From Laspinema olomoucense D3b (GTDB taxonomy: Bacteria; Cyanobacteriota; Cyanobacteriia; Cyanobacteriales; Laspinemataceae): a stretch of DNA of 64,000 nucleotides. Location of the stretch: assembly GCF_025370785.1 (NCBI RefSeq), contig NZ_JAMXFA010000020.1:1-64000 (forward strand), written 5' to 3'. The position numbers and the translations under genes are program-made. This document shows, one piece after another, positions 40,301 through 49,403 of this stretch. How positions within the stretch are numbered: the stretch's first letter is position 1; each line of letters opens with the position of its first letter. The notes below the pieces were generated by a model. The model was not told the origin of the DNA. It did no database searches and saw only the letters and a program-made list of their open reading frames with translations.

Positions 40301-40527
40301 ATGATCAACAAACAGAGTGGCCCGCTCTCTTCGCGGGTTCTTGAGTCTACCCAAGGTCCTACGGGCAAGGGACAAGCTGTTTTTTCTGGCAGCATCAACC
40401 CAAGGGCCTGGTCTAAGGGGGTGTCTGGGGAAAGAGTTACCACTTTTCTCTCAATGGCCGTTTCGGGGGATAAAGAGGAAATGGGTAAATCTTTAAGCTG
40501 CATAGCAATTTGTTTTAAAGTAGACAT
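37372..40527 (-). CDS. CBS-cyanobacteriochrome-PAS-GAF diguanylate cyclase
   Basis: A 1051-aa soluble protein. Four CBS motifs (two Bateman modules, about 25-315) lead to a GAF domain (about 355-515) carrying the DXCF motif DHCF (Cys427) and, 28 residues on, the canonical bilin-binding Cys455 in SCHIQFLEEF. That spacing matches two-Cys DXCF cyanobacteriochromes, which sense blue/violet to green light. A coiled coil, a PAS/PAC (about 590-715), a second GAF and a GGDEF domain follow. The GGDEF has GGEEL (966-970) and an RxxD I-site (957-960), so it likely makes cyclic di-GMP and is feedback-inhibited. CBS domains suggest added adenosine-nucleotide control. Confidence 0.93.
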   Translation of the reverse strand: MSTLKQIAMQLKDLPISSLSPETAIERKVVTLSPDTPLDQALGLMLPEKTACPLPVGPWVDSRTREESGPLCLLIIENEQLVGLLTEWDFVRLGAEKAELKCTTVREVMTQNVVTIKEAEFTDIFSILKIFRSHKIRHLPLLSDTGNVRGIVTLDSIRKVLKPADLLKGKRVEEVMATDVIHVPPKTSVLQAAHLMAEYRVASIIVTENIEPAPEEPDRNPSSFSLPVGVITERDILHFMALELDLEQIQVGDVMSEPLLCLNHQESVWTAHQQMQRRQVERLIICGNQGELLGIITQGILMQTLDPNQLYGVIHGLEQKVWKLQAEKVELLHSRNIQLEREVNLRTAKLHEQASRERLLNKIALRIRESLNLHEILNTTVSQVRQLLKTDRVIIYQFGPHWSGKVEVESVRDKHLSILGRTIQDHCFEETALSWYQQGQTRAIEDIYHSNLTSCHIQFLEEFQVRANLVVPILQGEDLWGLLIAHHCLDIRKWNPSEIDFLEKLATQVAIAINQSTLFQQAQSELARATRAEAELQKAKDQLEIKVQERTAELKAANEQLQREIQERKQAETDLLSSQRFIQRIAETTPNILYIYDLVQEKDVYKNRSIGEILDYTPDQIEEMGENIFSQILHPDDVAQVTEHFQQRILLKEEEILEMEYRLKDAHDRWRWFISRDMVFSRNAEGLPNQILGTATDITSRKRAEEELQKANLNLKGWVSELELRNQEMDMLGQMNEFLQACLSVDEAYKALDTLLQPLFPGTCGAVFMLNQSKNLVEAMAKWGDDLPTHSLFSPSDCWALRRGRLHWIDRTNAGLACKHIHPHKNPAQSLCVQMIAQGETLGMLYLASEDERYLTPGKRQLARTVSEQVSLALANLKLRETLHQQSIRDPLTGLFNRRYLEESLNREIHRALRTKRSLAVVMIDVDRFKQFNDTFGHDAGDAVLRELGTFLQTNVRTSDIACRYGGEELTLIFPDADLEDAARRAEALRQGIKELKITHRGQVLDQITISMGVSACPDCGTEGDDLIKAADAALYRAKKEGRDRTVVASP

Positions 40528-41045
40528 ATAAAATAAATAAATTAGTGTTTAATATAGGCGAGATTGTGGCCACTTATCAGATAGGAATGCTATGCTAAAT
40601 GTAGCAATACTAGGTTTGAATTCGAGTTTATCACCTACCCCTATAAATTATTCTCTATAACCTGAAAAAAGCACATCCCTCCTCAGACGGAAGTTTGAAG
40701 TTAAATATTGCCTGAAAAACTCCAGGACCCGGACCGGCTGGACGCCCGATCGCCCTTGGATCAATCCTCTACAATGCCCGTACTATATTAAATAGGGAGG
40801 ACCAGAAAGACAAAATGAGGTCCAGATTTGTTGCTAATTCTTTACAATTTTGTGAATACCCCCGTTTCTAACCTTTTCTGTATTAATCCGCTAGGGTCCA
40901 AAATAAGCAGCAGGTTAGCCCCTGTACTACCCGCACTGAGTGCCTGTCATGGACTCTCGCAACCGGCACTCCGGTTCTGGAGACATCCCGCAAGTGAGGG
41001 CGGATAGCCCGGATTGCCAACTCGTTATGACTTTTTCTAATTGAG
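40528..41045. other. Intergenic region, structured
   Basis: About 520 bp between two minus-strand genes; holds the leader of the diguanylate cyclase gene on its left. Around 40938-40976 there are two mutually exclusive stems (GAGTGCC/GGCACTC and AACCGG/CCGGTT) just beyond the LptD-like gene stop. No protein gene was supported; an uncharacterised structured RNA cannot be excluded. Confidence 0.45.
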
Positions 41046-43499
41046 TTAGCGATCGCCCGCTGGGGAAAACTGATTACCACTCCCGAACCAACTAAAATTA
41101 TTCAGTTGCAGACTCACCGAACCCACTTCTCGTTCTGGACTAAACCGCAGATTCACGGCATAAGTCCTGCGACTATATTCCATCGATAAATCAGTATTAA
41201 TTCGTTCCCCAGTATCCAAATTAAAGGAGGTTTGTACCCCCACTCTAAACGGTCCATAGACTTGTTGAGTGATCCCCGCCGTGAGGACCTTGGAATCCGC
41301 AATTCGGTCGAATAAAAAGGGCGAGTCCCCATCTTTCCAAATGCGCGACAAGCTCACATTAAACCCGGTATAATCCAGCCAGCGACGGGAAAAATGCCCA
41401 AACTGCCCTTGGATGCCAATGCTTCCCGTAAGGGCATTTTGAGTATCATCGGAACCATAAATACTGGCAACTCCTGTTAATCCGCCAAACAATCGGACGT
41501 AGGGAACCACGGGTGCAGGAGTATAACGCAATCCTTCTGTCCTTGTGCGGGGTAAGGCTTTCCCTTGCCAGAGTAAAAAGCCCCGAGACAGGGCTGCAGA
41601 GGCTTGAAATCGGCTAGAGTCAAGGCGATTGTTATTCCGGACGAGGGGGAGAAGGTCCGGGCGATCGCTATCGGCATTGATATATTGTGCACTGGCTTGA
41701 TAGCTCAAATTGATGCCGGTTCCCCCTAGGGCAATGGAGGGAGATGTCACAACCAAGCCAAAATTTTGATGCACGGTTTGATATCCCAAGGACCCATTAA
41801 ACAGGCGATCACGATAATTATATTCTCCCGATACTGTATGAGTTCCCACCATCTGCCGGACCCGTAATGTCCCCCGCAGATTCTGTTCTTCGTCATTAAA
41901 ATCAAAATCCGTAAACCTTGCCTCTCCCACAATGGAAGTCGTCGGGGTCGGATTCGCCCCTAACCGCGCTTTTAGTCCAAATAAGCGGGAGGGGCTGCCA
42001 ATGCCATCTGTCAAGGTCCGCTGAATATAATATTGCGGAATTAAATTAATTTGAACGGGTCCGCTACCTCCGAGGGGAATTACGGTAGTTTCAGCATAAA
42101 CGCCGCCTCGGTCCTCTTGATCGTAGCCGAAGCGAATTAAGGAGGGGTCTTGATCGCTGCGATCCAGAATCACTCGTTCTCTTAATAATGGAATCGAGAT
42201 GCGATCGTCAAAGACTAAACGTGCGTTTTTGGCAAAAATTTCATCCTGTAATGGAGAGATTGGGCGAAAGGTGGCCCGGGGCGATCGCAATTCCAACTCC
42301 GGAGGAGAAAACGGATCGTTGGTCATCCGGACATTGGTCCCTTCCCACCCCAAATCATTGAAATTCAGGCGATCGGCTTCAAACCGAAAGCGATCAATGG
42401 TTCCCCCCGCAGTGGGAAGACTTCCACCCCCCCCGCCAAAGGTGACACCCCCGGCGGGAGTGATTCGCCTGGGGGGTTCTCCGGCCCGGAGTCGGTCCAT
42501 GATATCCTGTTGTTGCAAGGCAGCAGCAGAGACATCCGTGGGGAGGGTGGGGGAAAAGTCTTGCGCTGTGGTGGGGGTAAAAATATCTCCTTTGGCCCCA
42601 TCAATGCCGCCCCGATTCTGCACGAGGTCATATTCAATACGATCGCCTTGGAGGACTTGCTGTCCTTTGGCATACACTGCATCTCCCTCGGCGATCGCCA
42701 CTTGGGATTCTAAGTTAATTTGCAGGCGTTCCGCGTCAATGGCGGCCCCCCGTCCTCTCATCCGGGCATTGCCTTCTCCGGTGACAATTTGCCGTCCATT
42801 ATCGAACTCCTGGCGATCGGCTTTTAACTCCAGGGTATCCGCTGGGGCGATCGTCGGTGGGGTGGCATTTTCCCCAGAAGTTGCAGGAACTTCCGCCACT
42901 ATTTCAGCAGGTTGCGGGTCTGTTCCCTCTGCCGTTGTCCCTGGGACTTCGGCGGTTTCGCCGGTTTCCCCTGTTTCCTCTGCCGTCGTTACCGGGACTT
43001 CGGTGGTTTCCACTTCCTCTGGATACAAATCCCTCGTCTGGGGTTCGGTTTCGGTCACCGATGCCGATTCCCCAGGGGATGCAGTGTCTTGTAAGGCAGC
43101 GGCCTTACGCAGGGTCCATCTCAAGCCAATGGATAACGTCTGACTCGCCTCAGATTCGGGGTTATTTTCTGCAGGGGATTCGAGACTGGGGAGTTGCTTG
43201 GTGGAGGGTTCAGTTATGGGGGTTTCTGATTGTTCTAATTCTTTAGCTGCCACAATCCCCGGACCTTCAACCCGTTTCAGCGGTGAGGAGATTTCTAACG
43301 GTGGACCTAAAAGGGCGGCAGAACTGACCCCGTACTCGGGTTCAGTGACTAGGGTTTCCGGTGGTGTGGGATGAATTTGTGCCGACGAGTCGGCTGCTGA
43401 ATCATCCACTGAAGCGGCGATCGCCTCCGAATTGAGATGTTCGGGGGAAACAGGTGTAACAATAGCAGGCGGTGGGGGAGGCAGAACCGGGTAAGGCAT
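41046..43499 (-). CDS. LptD-like outer membrane protein (DUF3769/OstA type)
   Basis: An 817-aa exported protein. A long Glu/Pro/Thr-rich N-terminal region (about 1-190) precedes an OstA/LptA-like beta-jellyroll (LELKADRQEFDNGRQIVTGEGNARMRG, VAIAEGDAVYAKGQQVLQGD, about 200-280), followed by ~530 residues of barrel strands (YNYRDRLFNGSLGYQT, YTGFNVSLSRIWKDG, NLRFSPEREVGSVSL). This is the layout of cyanobacterial LptD homologues that insert lipopolysaccharide into the outer membrane. The ATG at 43499 is used; a TTG at 43526 would add nine residues. No obvious signal peptide is seen in the first 30 residues, which is odd for this family. Confidence 0.83.
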   Translation of the reverse strand: MPYPVLPPPPPAIVTPVSPEHLNSEAIAASVDDSAADSSAQIHPTPPETLVTEPEYGVSSAALLGPPLEISSPLKRVEGPGIVAAKELEQSETPITEPSTKQLPSLESPAENNPESEASQTLSIGLRWTLRKAAALQDTASPGESASVTETEPQTRDLYPEEVETTEVPVTTAEETGETGETAEVPGTTAEGTDPQPAEIVAEVPATSGENATPPTIAPADTLELKADRQEFDNGRQIVTGEGNARMRGRGAAIDAERLQINLESQVAIAEGDAVYAKGQQVLQGDRIEYDLVQNRGGIDGAKGDIFTPTTAQDFSPTLPTDVSAAALQQQDIMDRLRAGEPPRRITPAGGVTFGGGGGSLPTAGGTIDRFRFEADRLNFNDLGWEGTNVRMTNDPFSPPELELRSPRATFRPISPLQDEIFAKNARLVFDDRISIPLLRERVILDRSDQDPSLIRFGYDQEDRGGVYAETTVIPLGGSGPVQINLIPQYYIQRTLTDGIGSPSRLFGLKARLGANPTPTTSIVGEARFTDFDFNDEEQNLRGTLRVRQMVGTHTVSGEYNYRDRLFNGSLGYQTVHQNFGLVVTSPSIALGGTGINLSYQASAQYINADSDRPDLLPLVRNNNRLDSSRFQASAALSRGFLLWQGKALPRTRTEGLRYTPAPVVPYVRLFGGLTGVASIYGSDDTQNALTGSIGIQGQFGHFSRRWLDYTGFNVSLSRIWKDGDSPFLFDRIADSKVLTAGITQQVYGPFRVGVQTSFNLDTGERINTDLSMEYSRRTYAVNLRFSPEREVGSVSLQLNNFSWFGSGNQFSPAGDR

Positions 43500-43632
43500 A
43501 TTTAAAGGATTAGACTTAACAATCAATAGCCCAAACGCGAGCCCAAACGTGAACCCGTTACCCCGGTTTGCGATGCTTGGGCGACCAAAAGGCCGCCCCT
43601 GCGATCGCCATCAAGGTCTGAAAATTCCTTGA

Positions 43633-43749
43633 TTATTCGAGGTCGCGCCGTTTTGGGTTACGGGCCGGGTCTCCGTTCAGAAAGCCAAAGACAAATAAGG
43701 CCACGAAGAACGAGACAACAACATAAACTACGATTTTAAGGGTCACCAT
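43633..43749 (-). CDS. psbI: Photosystem II reaction centre protein I
   Basis: A 38-aa thylakoid protein with one transmembrane helix: [20 protein letters not shown] then [18 protein letters not shown]. The N-terminal LKI-x-VY, the FGFL-x-x-DP-x-RNP end and the length are diagnostic of PsbI, a small subunit next to D1 that stabilises early PSII assembly complexes. An ATG with a GGGAG Shine-Dalgarno seven bases upstream defines the start. The gene stands alone between the LptD-like gene and a large inverted-repeat element, on the minus strand. Confidence 0.95.
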   Translation of the reverse strand: MVTLKIVVYVVVSFFVALFVFGFLNGDPARNPKRRDLE

Positions 43750-43982
43750 ACAGATATCTCCCGTGTTTGGAAAAGCTGTGAGAGTTTACCATCCAGACTC
43801 TCCAGTTTTTTTATCATATCGGAAGGCTGTCCCGTTTTATTAAGAAATATTTTTGTCTGGTTTCCGAGTTTAAATGGACCAAAGGGTTTTGGTTTCCAGC
43901 ACCCTGCGGTGGGGACGTCTGTTGGCGATCGCTCGTTCCCCAACTTCCCGGTGAGACGGAATCCGGCTATCAAAGATCTATA

Positions 43983-44149
43983 AAAACCCCCACCCTTGAA
44001 GGGTGGGGCTATACAGACGAAGCCCGCCTGCGCGGGCTAATATAGAAAACCTACTAATACGGAATCCGATTGCCAAAGACCTACTTTACTCTTAAGCCCG
44101 CGCAGGCGGGCTTTGTCGCTGTAGCCCCACCCTTCAGGGTGGAGGTTTT
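43983..44149. repeat. Large inverted-repeat element, ~55-bp arms
   Basis: The left arm (43983-44038: AACCCCCACCCTTGAAGGGTG... to ...GCCTGCGCGGGCT) is mirrored by the right arm (44095-44149: AGCCCGCGCAGGC... to ...CAGGGTGGAGGTTTT) with few mismatches, separated by 56 bp. Each arm has its own nested palindromes. It lies between the 44153 gene end and psbI and is related to the single-arm elements at 35965 and about 37160. Confidence 0.8.
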
Positions 44150-44152
44150 GAG

Positions 44153-46018
44153 CTAACTAAACAGTTGTTGCCGCGCCCATTGCCAGCCTTGAATCAGCTT
44201 TTCTTCCAGCCAGACGAGGATCTGGTCAAACCATTTCAAAGCTTGCTCTAAGGGGTGCATAATGTATTCCACTTCGGCAATTTCCACGTCTATCCAGTCG
44301 CGTTTGGCCTGGGTTTGGACCTGGGGTGGCAATTGGGCGGCAGAGTCAACAACGGGACTGGGGCGGCTAACCCCTGGGGTGGGTTCAACGGTTACGGTAG
44401 CGGTGGGTTGGACTGCTGTCCGGGGGACCGATCGCTGGGGTTGGACTCGGCGGTGATTTCCTTTGCTAGATTTGCTGCGGGAGGGCTTACGGACGGATTG
44501 GGAAGGTCCAATTCGTCGGCTAGTCGGATAGGGCGGGGTCAGAAATTGTTCCACTGCCTCGACTCCCCAGAAGGAGTCCGGCAACTGGTCTAATTCCGGG
44601 TTACTGGACATTTGCCCAGTCGCCGCCTCAGAATTTCCAGTTAAAGGCTTGACATTTGCTGTCTTTTGTGATATTGGTTTCCCCGGAACTTCAGTAGGAG
44701 TCAAGGGGCGATCGCCGCTTCCCGTTAAAGCCTGATCCGAGGCCCCGAAGAAATAATCCACTGCTGATTGGATCAACCGTTGCATTTGCAGGGATAGGGA
44801 TTGCTGTTCATTGGAGAGTTCAGAATCGCTGGGGTCCTGCTGGGGGTCGGTGACGAGGGCGATCGCCACTTTTTGAATTCCCTTCAGCAAAGACTCGCCT
44901 CTGTCTGCCACGGTTTCGCTGAGGGTTCCCCCCTGGGGCAGTTGCATCTCTTCCCATCTCGCCACTGCTGCATCCATCTTTAACAAGACAGCTTCAATTT
45001 TAGGTTGACCCTGATGGCGAGGAGATGCTGTCCCCTGGGGTTGGGGAACTTCCCCCACTCCATCGGGTTGCAAGACGAGGGCCGAAGGTTGCAACAAATC
45101 CCCAACTTTGGCTAAACTCCGGTCGAATAAATTGCCCAGGGGAACGGGTTGAACTCCGGCGATCAGTTGCCGCAAACGACGCAATCGCTTCACGGGTGGT
45201 AACTGTTTCTGGGATGGCGAACCCGTGAGGGCCGAATGGGTTGCCTGGGATGACAAGCTTTTCGGTTCGAGGTTGTACGCTGCTGCTGCCAGTTCCCCCT
45301 CAATTCTGGCTTGCAATTGTTGCTGCTGGATGGGGGTGAGAATATCTAATATTTGGTTGTGATCGCTGATTAAAACTAAACTTCGGGTTTCCAGCAAGGT
45401 GGCAATCCCTTGAATCACCGGACGAGAAGTGGCGATCGCTGAGGCGGGAGTTGCCACAGCTAGGGATTGTTCTGTGGTTGCCACCGGGACCAGGGTTCCT
45501 GGGCGATCGCCTTTGACCCCAAACCGGGCGAGAATTTTCCCCGGTATCCAGTTGAGTACCCGTTGCCGCAACCCAGTCCGTCCAGCGGTTAACGCGAGAA
45601 CCTCTTGCGGTTGGGATCTGTTGTCCTCTTCTGTAACCAAAACTTGCCAGGATTCCTCGGTATCCCCTGTTGCTGCAGCAACGGCAACGAGTTCTACCCC
45701 ACTCAAGACTCGGGCGATCGGGCGATCGCCTGGACGGGTTTCCGGGGTGATGTCGGATTCTCTCGTCCCCGCATTCGCCTCTGTAGTCCCCAGGGTTTTT
45801 GCGGAAGACTCGGACGGGTTAGCGGTTCCCGCCAACTGCTTTCCCACGAACCGCGTGGCCTGATACACTGCATAGACAGGAATCAGTAAATAATGACCCC
45901 CAGTTTGGGCGATCCAGCGGATCTGCTGTCCGGCCTTTTCTAACTGGGTCGCCAGTTTCCGAGACCCCGCTTGCAGAAAATTGAATAATTTACTTTGATA
46001 TCGACCGGAAGAGGACAT
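44153..46018 (-). CDS. Hypothetical protein, cyanobacterial
   Basis: A 621-aa protein with no recognised domain. The first ~65 residues are amphipathic/hydrophobic (KLFNFLQAGSRKLATQLEKA, GGHYLLIPVYAVYQATRFVG), possibly a membrane-association region; the middle is low-complexity Gly/Pro/Gln/Ser-rich with LTPIQQQQLQARIEGELAAA; the last 55 residues (DWIDVEIAEVEYIMHPLEQA, WFDQILVWLEEKLIQGWQWA) are Trp-rich amphipathic helices. The two folded ends separated by a disordered middle may allow bridging of membranes or partners; function unknown. Standing alone on the minus strand, it ends in a large inverted-repeat element. Confidence 0.7.
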   Translation of the reverse strand: MSSSGRYQSKLFNFLQAGSRKLATQLEKAGQQIRWIAQTGGHYLLIPVYAVYQATRFVGKQLAGTANPSESSAKTLGTTEANAGTRESDITPETRPGDRPIARVLSGVELVAVAAATGDTEESWQVLVTEEDNRSQPQEVLALTAGRTGLRQRVLNWIPGKILARFGVKGDRPGTLVPVATTEQSLAVATPASAIATSRPVIQGIATLLETRSLVLISDHNQILDILTPIQQQQLQARIEGELAAAAYNLEPKSLSSQATHSALTGSPSQKQLPPVKRLRRLRQLIAGVQPVPLGNLFDRSLAKVGDLLQPSALVLQPDGVGEVPQPQGTASPRHQGQPKIEAVLLKMDAAVARWEEMQLPQGGTLSETVADRGESLLKGIQKVAIALVTDPQQDPSDSELSNEQQSLSLQMQRLIQSAVDYFFGASDQALTGSGDRPLTPTEVPGKPISQKTANVKPLTGNSEAATGQMSSNPELDQLPDSFWGVEAVEQFLTPPYPTSRRIGPSQSVRKPSRSKSSKGNHRRVQPQRSVPRTAVQPTATVTVEPTPGVSRPSPVVDSAAQLPPQVQTQAKRDWIDVEIAEVEYIMHPLEQALKWFDQILVWLEEKLIQGWQWARQQLFS

Positions 46019-46163
46019 AATTTTTAAGTTAATCAGTTTGTTCGGGGGCGGATTTCATATTGACTATCGGCAATATGAAACTCTGTAACGGGTTTTTTTT
46101 ATAAAGAATGCCTGGGGAATCCGAAACCCGTCATTTAATCATATCGAAAATTTGAGCAAATTT

Positions 46164-49100
46164 ATGCCAGATCCAAACAGTGAAATAACCCGATCAATTG
46201 AGAAACTGCAGCAACTGACTCGGGTGAATGCGATCGGTAGTTGGCGATACCGAATTGCCGATTTATCCGTGGAGGAAGGGACAGCCGCAGACACCTGGGA
46301 CCAGTGGCAGAGGGCGGAATTGAACGAGAAAGGACATATCCCCTGGACTCAAGGACACCAGACGATTTGGTTAGGGTTGCGATATCAGGTTCCGGACCAG
46401 TTGCAGGGGTATCCCGTGGCGGGATTAACCTTGCGCTTGGCCCTAACTTGGTGGGCCGATGAAGCCCAAATTTTTGTGAATGGGGAGTTAGTCCAAGAAG
46501 GGGATTTATTTGATTGTGTGACCCGGGTGATGATTGAGGAAGAAGTAGAACCGGGTCAGGGGATTGATATTGCTTTAAGGTTAGTTAGTCCAGGACATGA
46601 CTGCGGGGCATTAGTGCGATCGCTTTGGATTTATGAAAAAAGCTATGAAGACAGTTATGAAAGTTGTATTGATCCGGGGTTTATTGCAGACGAATTAGCG
46701 GTGATTGGCAAATATTGGGGAATTGCATCCGATGCCGAAACAAAATTGCAGCAATTACAGACCCAAATGGAGGCGATCGCCTGGGATAGTTTACCCGATG
46801 ATGTTCCCAAATTTGAACAGTCCCTATCTGAATTGCGAACAAATTTGAAACAACAGTTTCACCAAACCAGTAAACTATGTTTACTCGGTCACGCCCATTT
46901 AGACTTAGCCTGGTTGTGGCCCATTGCGGAAACCTGGGATGCTGCAGAGTTTACCTTTGCCTCTGTTCTCGATTTAATGGCGGGATTTCCTCACCTCACC
47001 TTTGGTCATTCCACCGCTGCCCTCTATGCTTGGATTGAAGACAACTGTCCAGAGTTATTTGCAGATATTCAAGCCGAAGTTGCGGCAGGACGTTGGGAAG
47101 TTTTAGCCGGATTGTGGGTGGAACCGGAATTAAATATTATTAGTGGGGAAGCAATTTGCAGACAACTGTTATATGGACAACAGTATTGTTTAGAAAAATT
47201 TGGCAAACTCTCTCCCGTGGCATGGCTGCCCGATACTTTTGGATTTTGTGGACAATTGCCACAATTTTTAAAACAAGGGGGAATCGAATATTTCGTCACC
47301 CAAAAGTTGCGATGGAATGATACAACAGAATTCCCCTATCCCGTTTTTTGGTGGGAATCCCCCGACGGAACGCGAATTTTTAGTTTAATGTCGGCCCCAA
47401 TTGGGACGGGAATTGAACCTGTGCAAATGGCGGATTATGCCTGTGATTGGGAACAGAAAACGGGACTGAAAGAGAGTTTATGGTTACCAGGAGTGGGAGA
47501 TCATGGCGGGGGTCCGACTCGCGATATGTTAGAAGTAGGCGATCGCTGGCGGCAGTCTCCCTTTTTCCCCGCAATGGAATTTACCACCGCTGAGGATTAT
47601 TTGCGCCAGTTGCAACAGCAGAGAGAATTTCCGGTTTGGAGGGATGAATTATATCTGGAATTTCATCGCGGCTGTTATACGACTCATGGAGACCAAAAAC
47701 AATGGAATCGCCGTTGTGAGGGGTTATTATATGAAGCAGAATTATGGGCGGCAATTGCTACAAGGGTGACGGGTAGTGAGTATCCGAAAGGGCAAATTGA
47801 AGCTGCTTGGAAAGCGGTATTATTCAATCAATTTCACGATATTTTACCCGGTTCCTCAATTCCGGAGGTGTATCAGGATGCCAATCTCGGTTGGCAGGAA
47901 GCGGAAGAAAATGGGCGGGAGGTGTTAGAACAGGCATTCGCGGCGATCGCCTCACAAGTTGCCGGGGTTCCTCCTGCTGCCTTGCGATCCGCCCAACCCA
48001 TTATGGTGTTTAATTCTCTCAATTGGCAGCGATCGCAAATTGTTTCCCTAGAGTTACCCGAACCCGCAGCAACGGGGATGGAATGGCAAGTGTATAATAG
48101 TCACGGAAATCAAGTGCGATCGCAACTCACCCCCACCCATCTGTTATTTGAATGCCTGGATATCCCCTCCATTGGCTATCACGTTTTTTGGTTAGGGCAA
48201 TCCGAACTTAATCCCAAGTCTTCCTCCCCAGAACCCAATGACGAATTTATCCTAGAAAATGACAAATTGCGCGTTATTATTGACCCTGAAACCGGGAATT
48301 TGAGCAGCATTTATGATAAAATAAATGATTGGGAAATTCTCAACGAACCGGGCAACCAACTCCAAGCTTTTGAAGATAAAGGACAATATTGGGATGCTTG
48401 GAATATTGACCCTAATTATAGCCAACATCCGCTTCCCCCTCCTACCCTGAAACAGATTCAATGGATAGAACGGGACATACTGCAACAACGAGTGCAAGTG
48501 ATTCGCCAAGTAGGACAATCGGACTTTATTCAGGAGTATATTATCCAAGCCGATTCCCCTTTGGTAAAAATTGCCACTACCGTGAATTGGCAAGACCGCA
48601 ATATCATGGTGAAAGCAGCATTTCCCCTCACCATTGAGGCAGATTTTTTCACCTCTGAAACCCCCTGTGCTGCAGTGGAACGAACCACTCGACCCCAAAC
48701 CCCCGAGGAAAAAGCTAAATGGGAAGTTCCTGCTTTAAAATGGGCTGATTTAAGTGGAGCACAAGAGGGAGTAAGTCTCCTCAATGATAGTAAATATGGT
48801 TACGATGCCACCCCTAATCAACTGCGTCTCACCCTCCTCCGGGGTTCCACTTGGCCGGACCCAGAAGCGGATTTAGGGTGGCATCACTTCACCTATTGCA
48901 TTTATCCCTATCGGGGAAATTGGCAGTCAGCCAAAACAGTCCGACAGGGGTATGAATTGAATTTACCCTTGCAGGTTCGTCCCCTAGAGTCAGTCTCAGA
49001 ACCAGGGGAAAAAACTTTGGACTTGCAGGAAAGTTTTTTACAGTTGTCGGGAGAGAGTCTGGTTTTGATGGCTTTCAAACAGTCTGAAAATGATGCTACA

Positions 49101-49292
49101 AAATGGATCATCCGATGTTATGAATCGGGAGGAAACCCGACAGAATTAGTGGTTCAGGAGGGATGGAAGAGTTTGCAAGAGGTGGATTTATTAGAGGAAA
49201 ATTTAGAAGAAGGGAAGGTATGGGTTAAGGGGGAGGTTGTGCCGATTTTTCCTTGGAAGGTGGCGAGTTTTCAATTAGGGATTGAGGGGTGA
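46164..49292 (+). CDS. Alpha-mannosidase, glycoside hydrolase family 38
   Basis: A 1042-aa enzyme predicted to hydrolyse terminal alpha-mannosides with a zinc-dependent retaining mechanism. GHAHLDLAWLWP carries the HxHxDxxW zinc site, LPDTFGFCGQLPQFLKQGG the nucleophile Asp, and FHRGCYTTHGDQKQWNRR plus FNQFHDILPGSSIPEVY match the GH38 mid and C-terminal modules; a beta-sandwich domain fills the rest (FILENDKLRVIIDPETGNLS). There is no signal peptide, so it acts in the cytoplasm as bacterial and vacuolar type II mannosidases do. The ATG at 46164 is used; a TTG four codons upstream is possible. It stands alone, and the physiological substrate is unknown. Confidence 0.93.
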   Translation: MPDPNSEITRSIEKLQQLTRVNAIGSWRYRIADLSVEEGTAADTWDQWQRAELNEKGHIPWTQGHQTIWLGLRYQVPDQLQGYPVAGLTLRLALTWWADEAQIFVNGELVQEGDLFDCVTRVMIEEEVEPGQGIDIALRLVSPGHDCGALVRSLWIYEKSYEDSYESCIDPGFIADELAVIGKYWGIASDAETKLQQLQTQMEAIAWDSLPDDVPKFEQSLSELRTNLKQQFHQTSKLCLLGHAHLDLAWLWPIAETWDAAEFTFASVLDLMAGFPHLTFGHSTAALYAWIEDNCPELFADIQAEVAAGRWEVLAGLWVEPELNIISGEAICRQLLYGQQYCLEKFGKLSPVAWLPDTFGFCGQLPQFLKQGGIEYFVTQKLRWNDTTEFPYPVFWWESPDGTRIFSLMSAPIGTGIEPVQMADYACDWEQKTGLKESLWLPGVGDHGGGPTRDMLEVGDRWRQSPFFPAMEFTTAEDYLRQLQQQREFPVWRDELYLEFHRGCYTTHGDQKQWNRRCEGLLYEAELWAAIATRVTGSEYPKGQIEAAWKAVLFNQFHDILPGSSIPEVYQDANLGWQEAEENGREVLEQAFAAIASQVAGVPPAALRSAQPIMVFNSLNWQRSQIVSLELPEPAATGMEWQVYNSHGNQVRSQLTPTHLLFECLDIPSIGYHVFWLGQSELNPKSSSPEPNDEFILENDKLRVIIDPETGNLSSIYDKINDWEILNEPGNQLQAFEDKGQYWDAWNIDPNYSQHPLPPPTLKQIQWIERDILQQRVQVIRQVGQSDFIQEYIIQADSPLVKIATTVNWQDRNIMVKAAFPLTIEADFFTSETPCAAVERTTRPQTPEEKAKWEVPALKWADLSGAQEGVSLLNDSKYGYDATPNQLRLTLLRGSTWPDPEADLGWHHFTYCIYPYRGNWQSAKTVRQGYELNLPLQVRPLESVSEPGEKTLDLQESFLQLSGESLVLMAFKQSENDATKWIIRCYESGGNPTELVVQEGWKSLQEVDLLEENLEEGKVWVKGEVVPIFPWKVASFQLGIEG

Positions 49293-49310
49293 TGAGTTAG
49301 TTTGAGGTTC

Positions 49311-49340
49311 CGGATAACAACTTGAAGCGTTATCCGGATT
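49311..49340 (+). terminator. Hairpin after the alpha-mannosidase gene
   Basis: CCGGATAAC and GTTATCCGG flank an AACTTGAAGC loop about 20 bp past the mannosidase stop, followed by an AT-rich stretch without a strong T run. Probably a transcription end or stabilising hairpin. Confidence 0.5.
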
Positions 49341-49403
49341 AAACTTTATATAAAGCTTGAATTCAGTGAAATTCAAGACCCCAAAAATCAGCAGCAACTG
49401 GCT

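Noticed and set aside
40883-41080. 65-aa minus-strand frame overlapping the LptD-like gene end
   Set aside because: It shares the stop region of the real gene and lies over structured DNA; composition is not protein-like.
43743-43973. 76-aa minus-strand frame overlapping the psbI start
   Set aside because: It covers the psbI ribosome-binding site in a different frame; psbI is the true gene.
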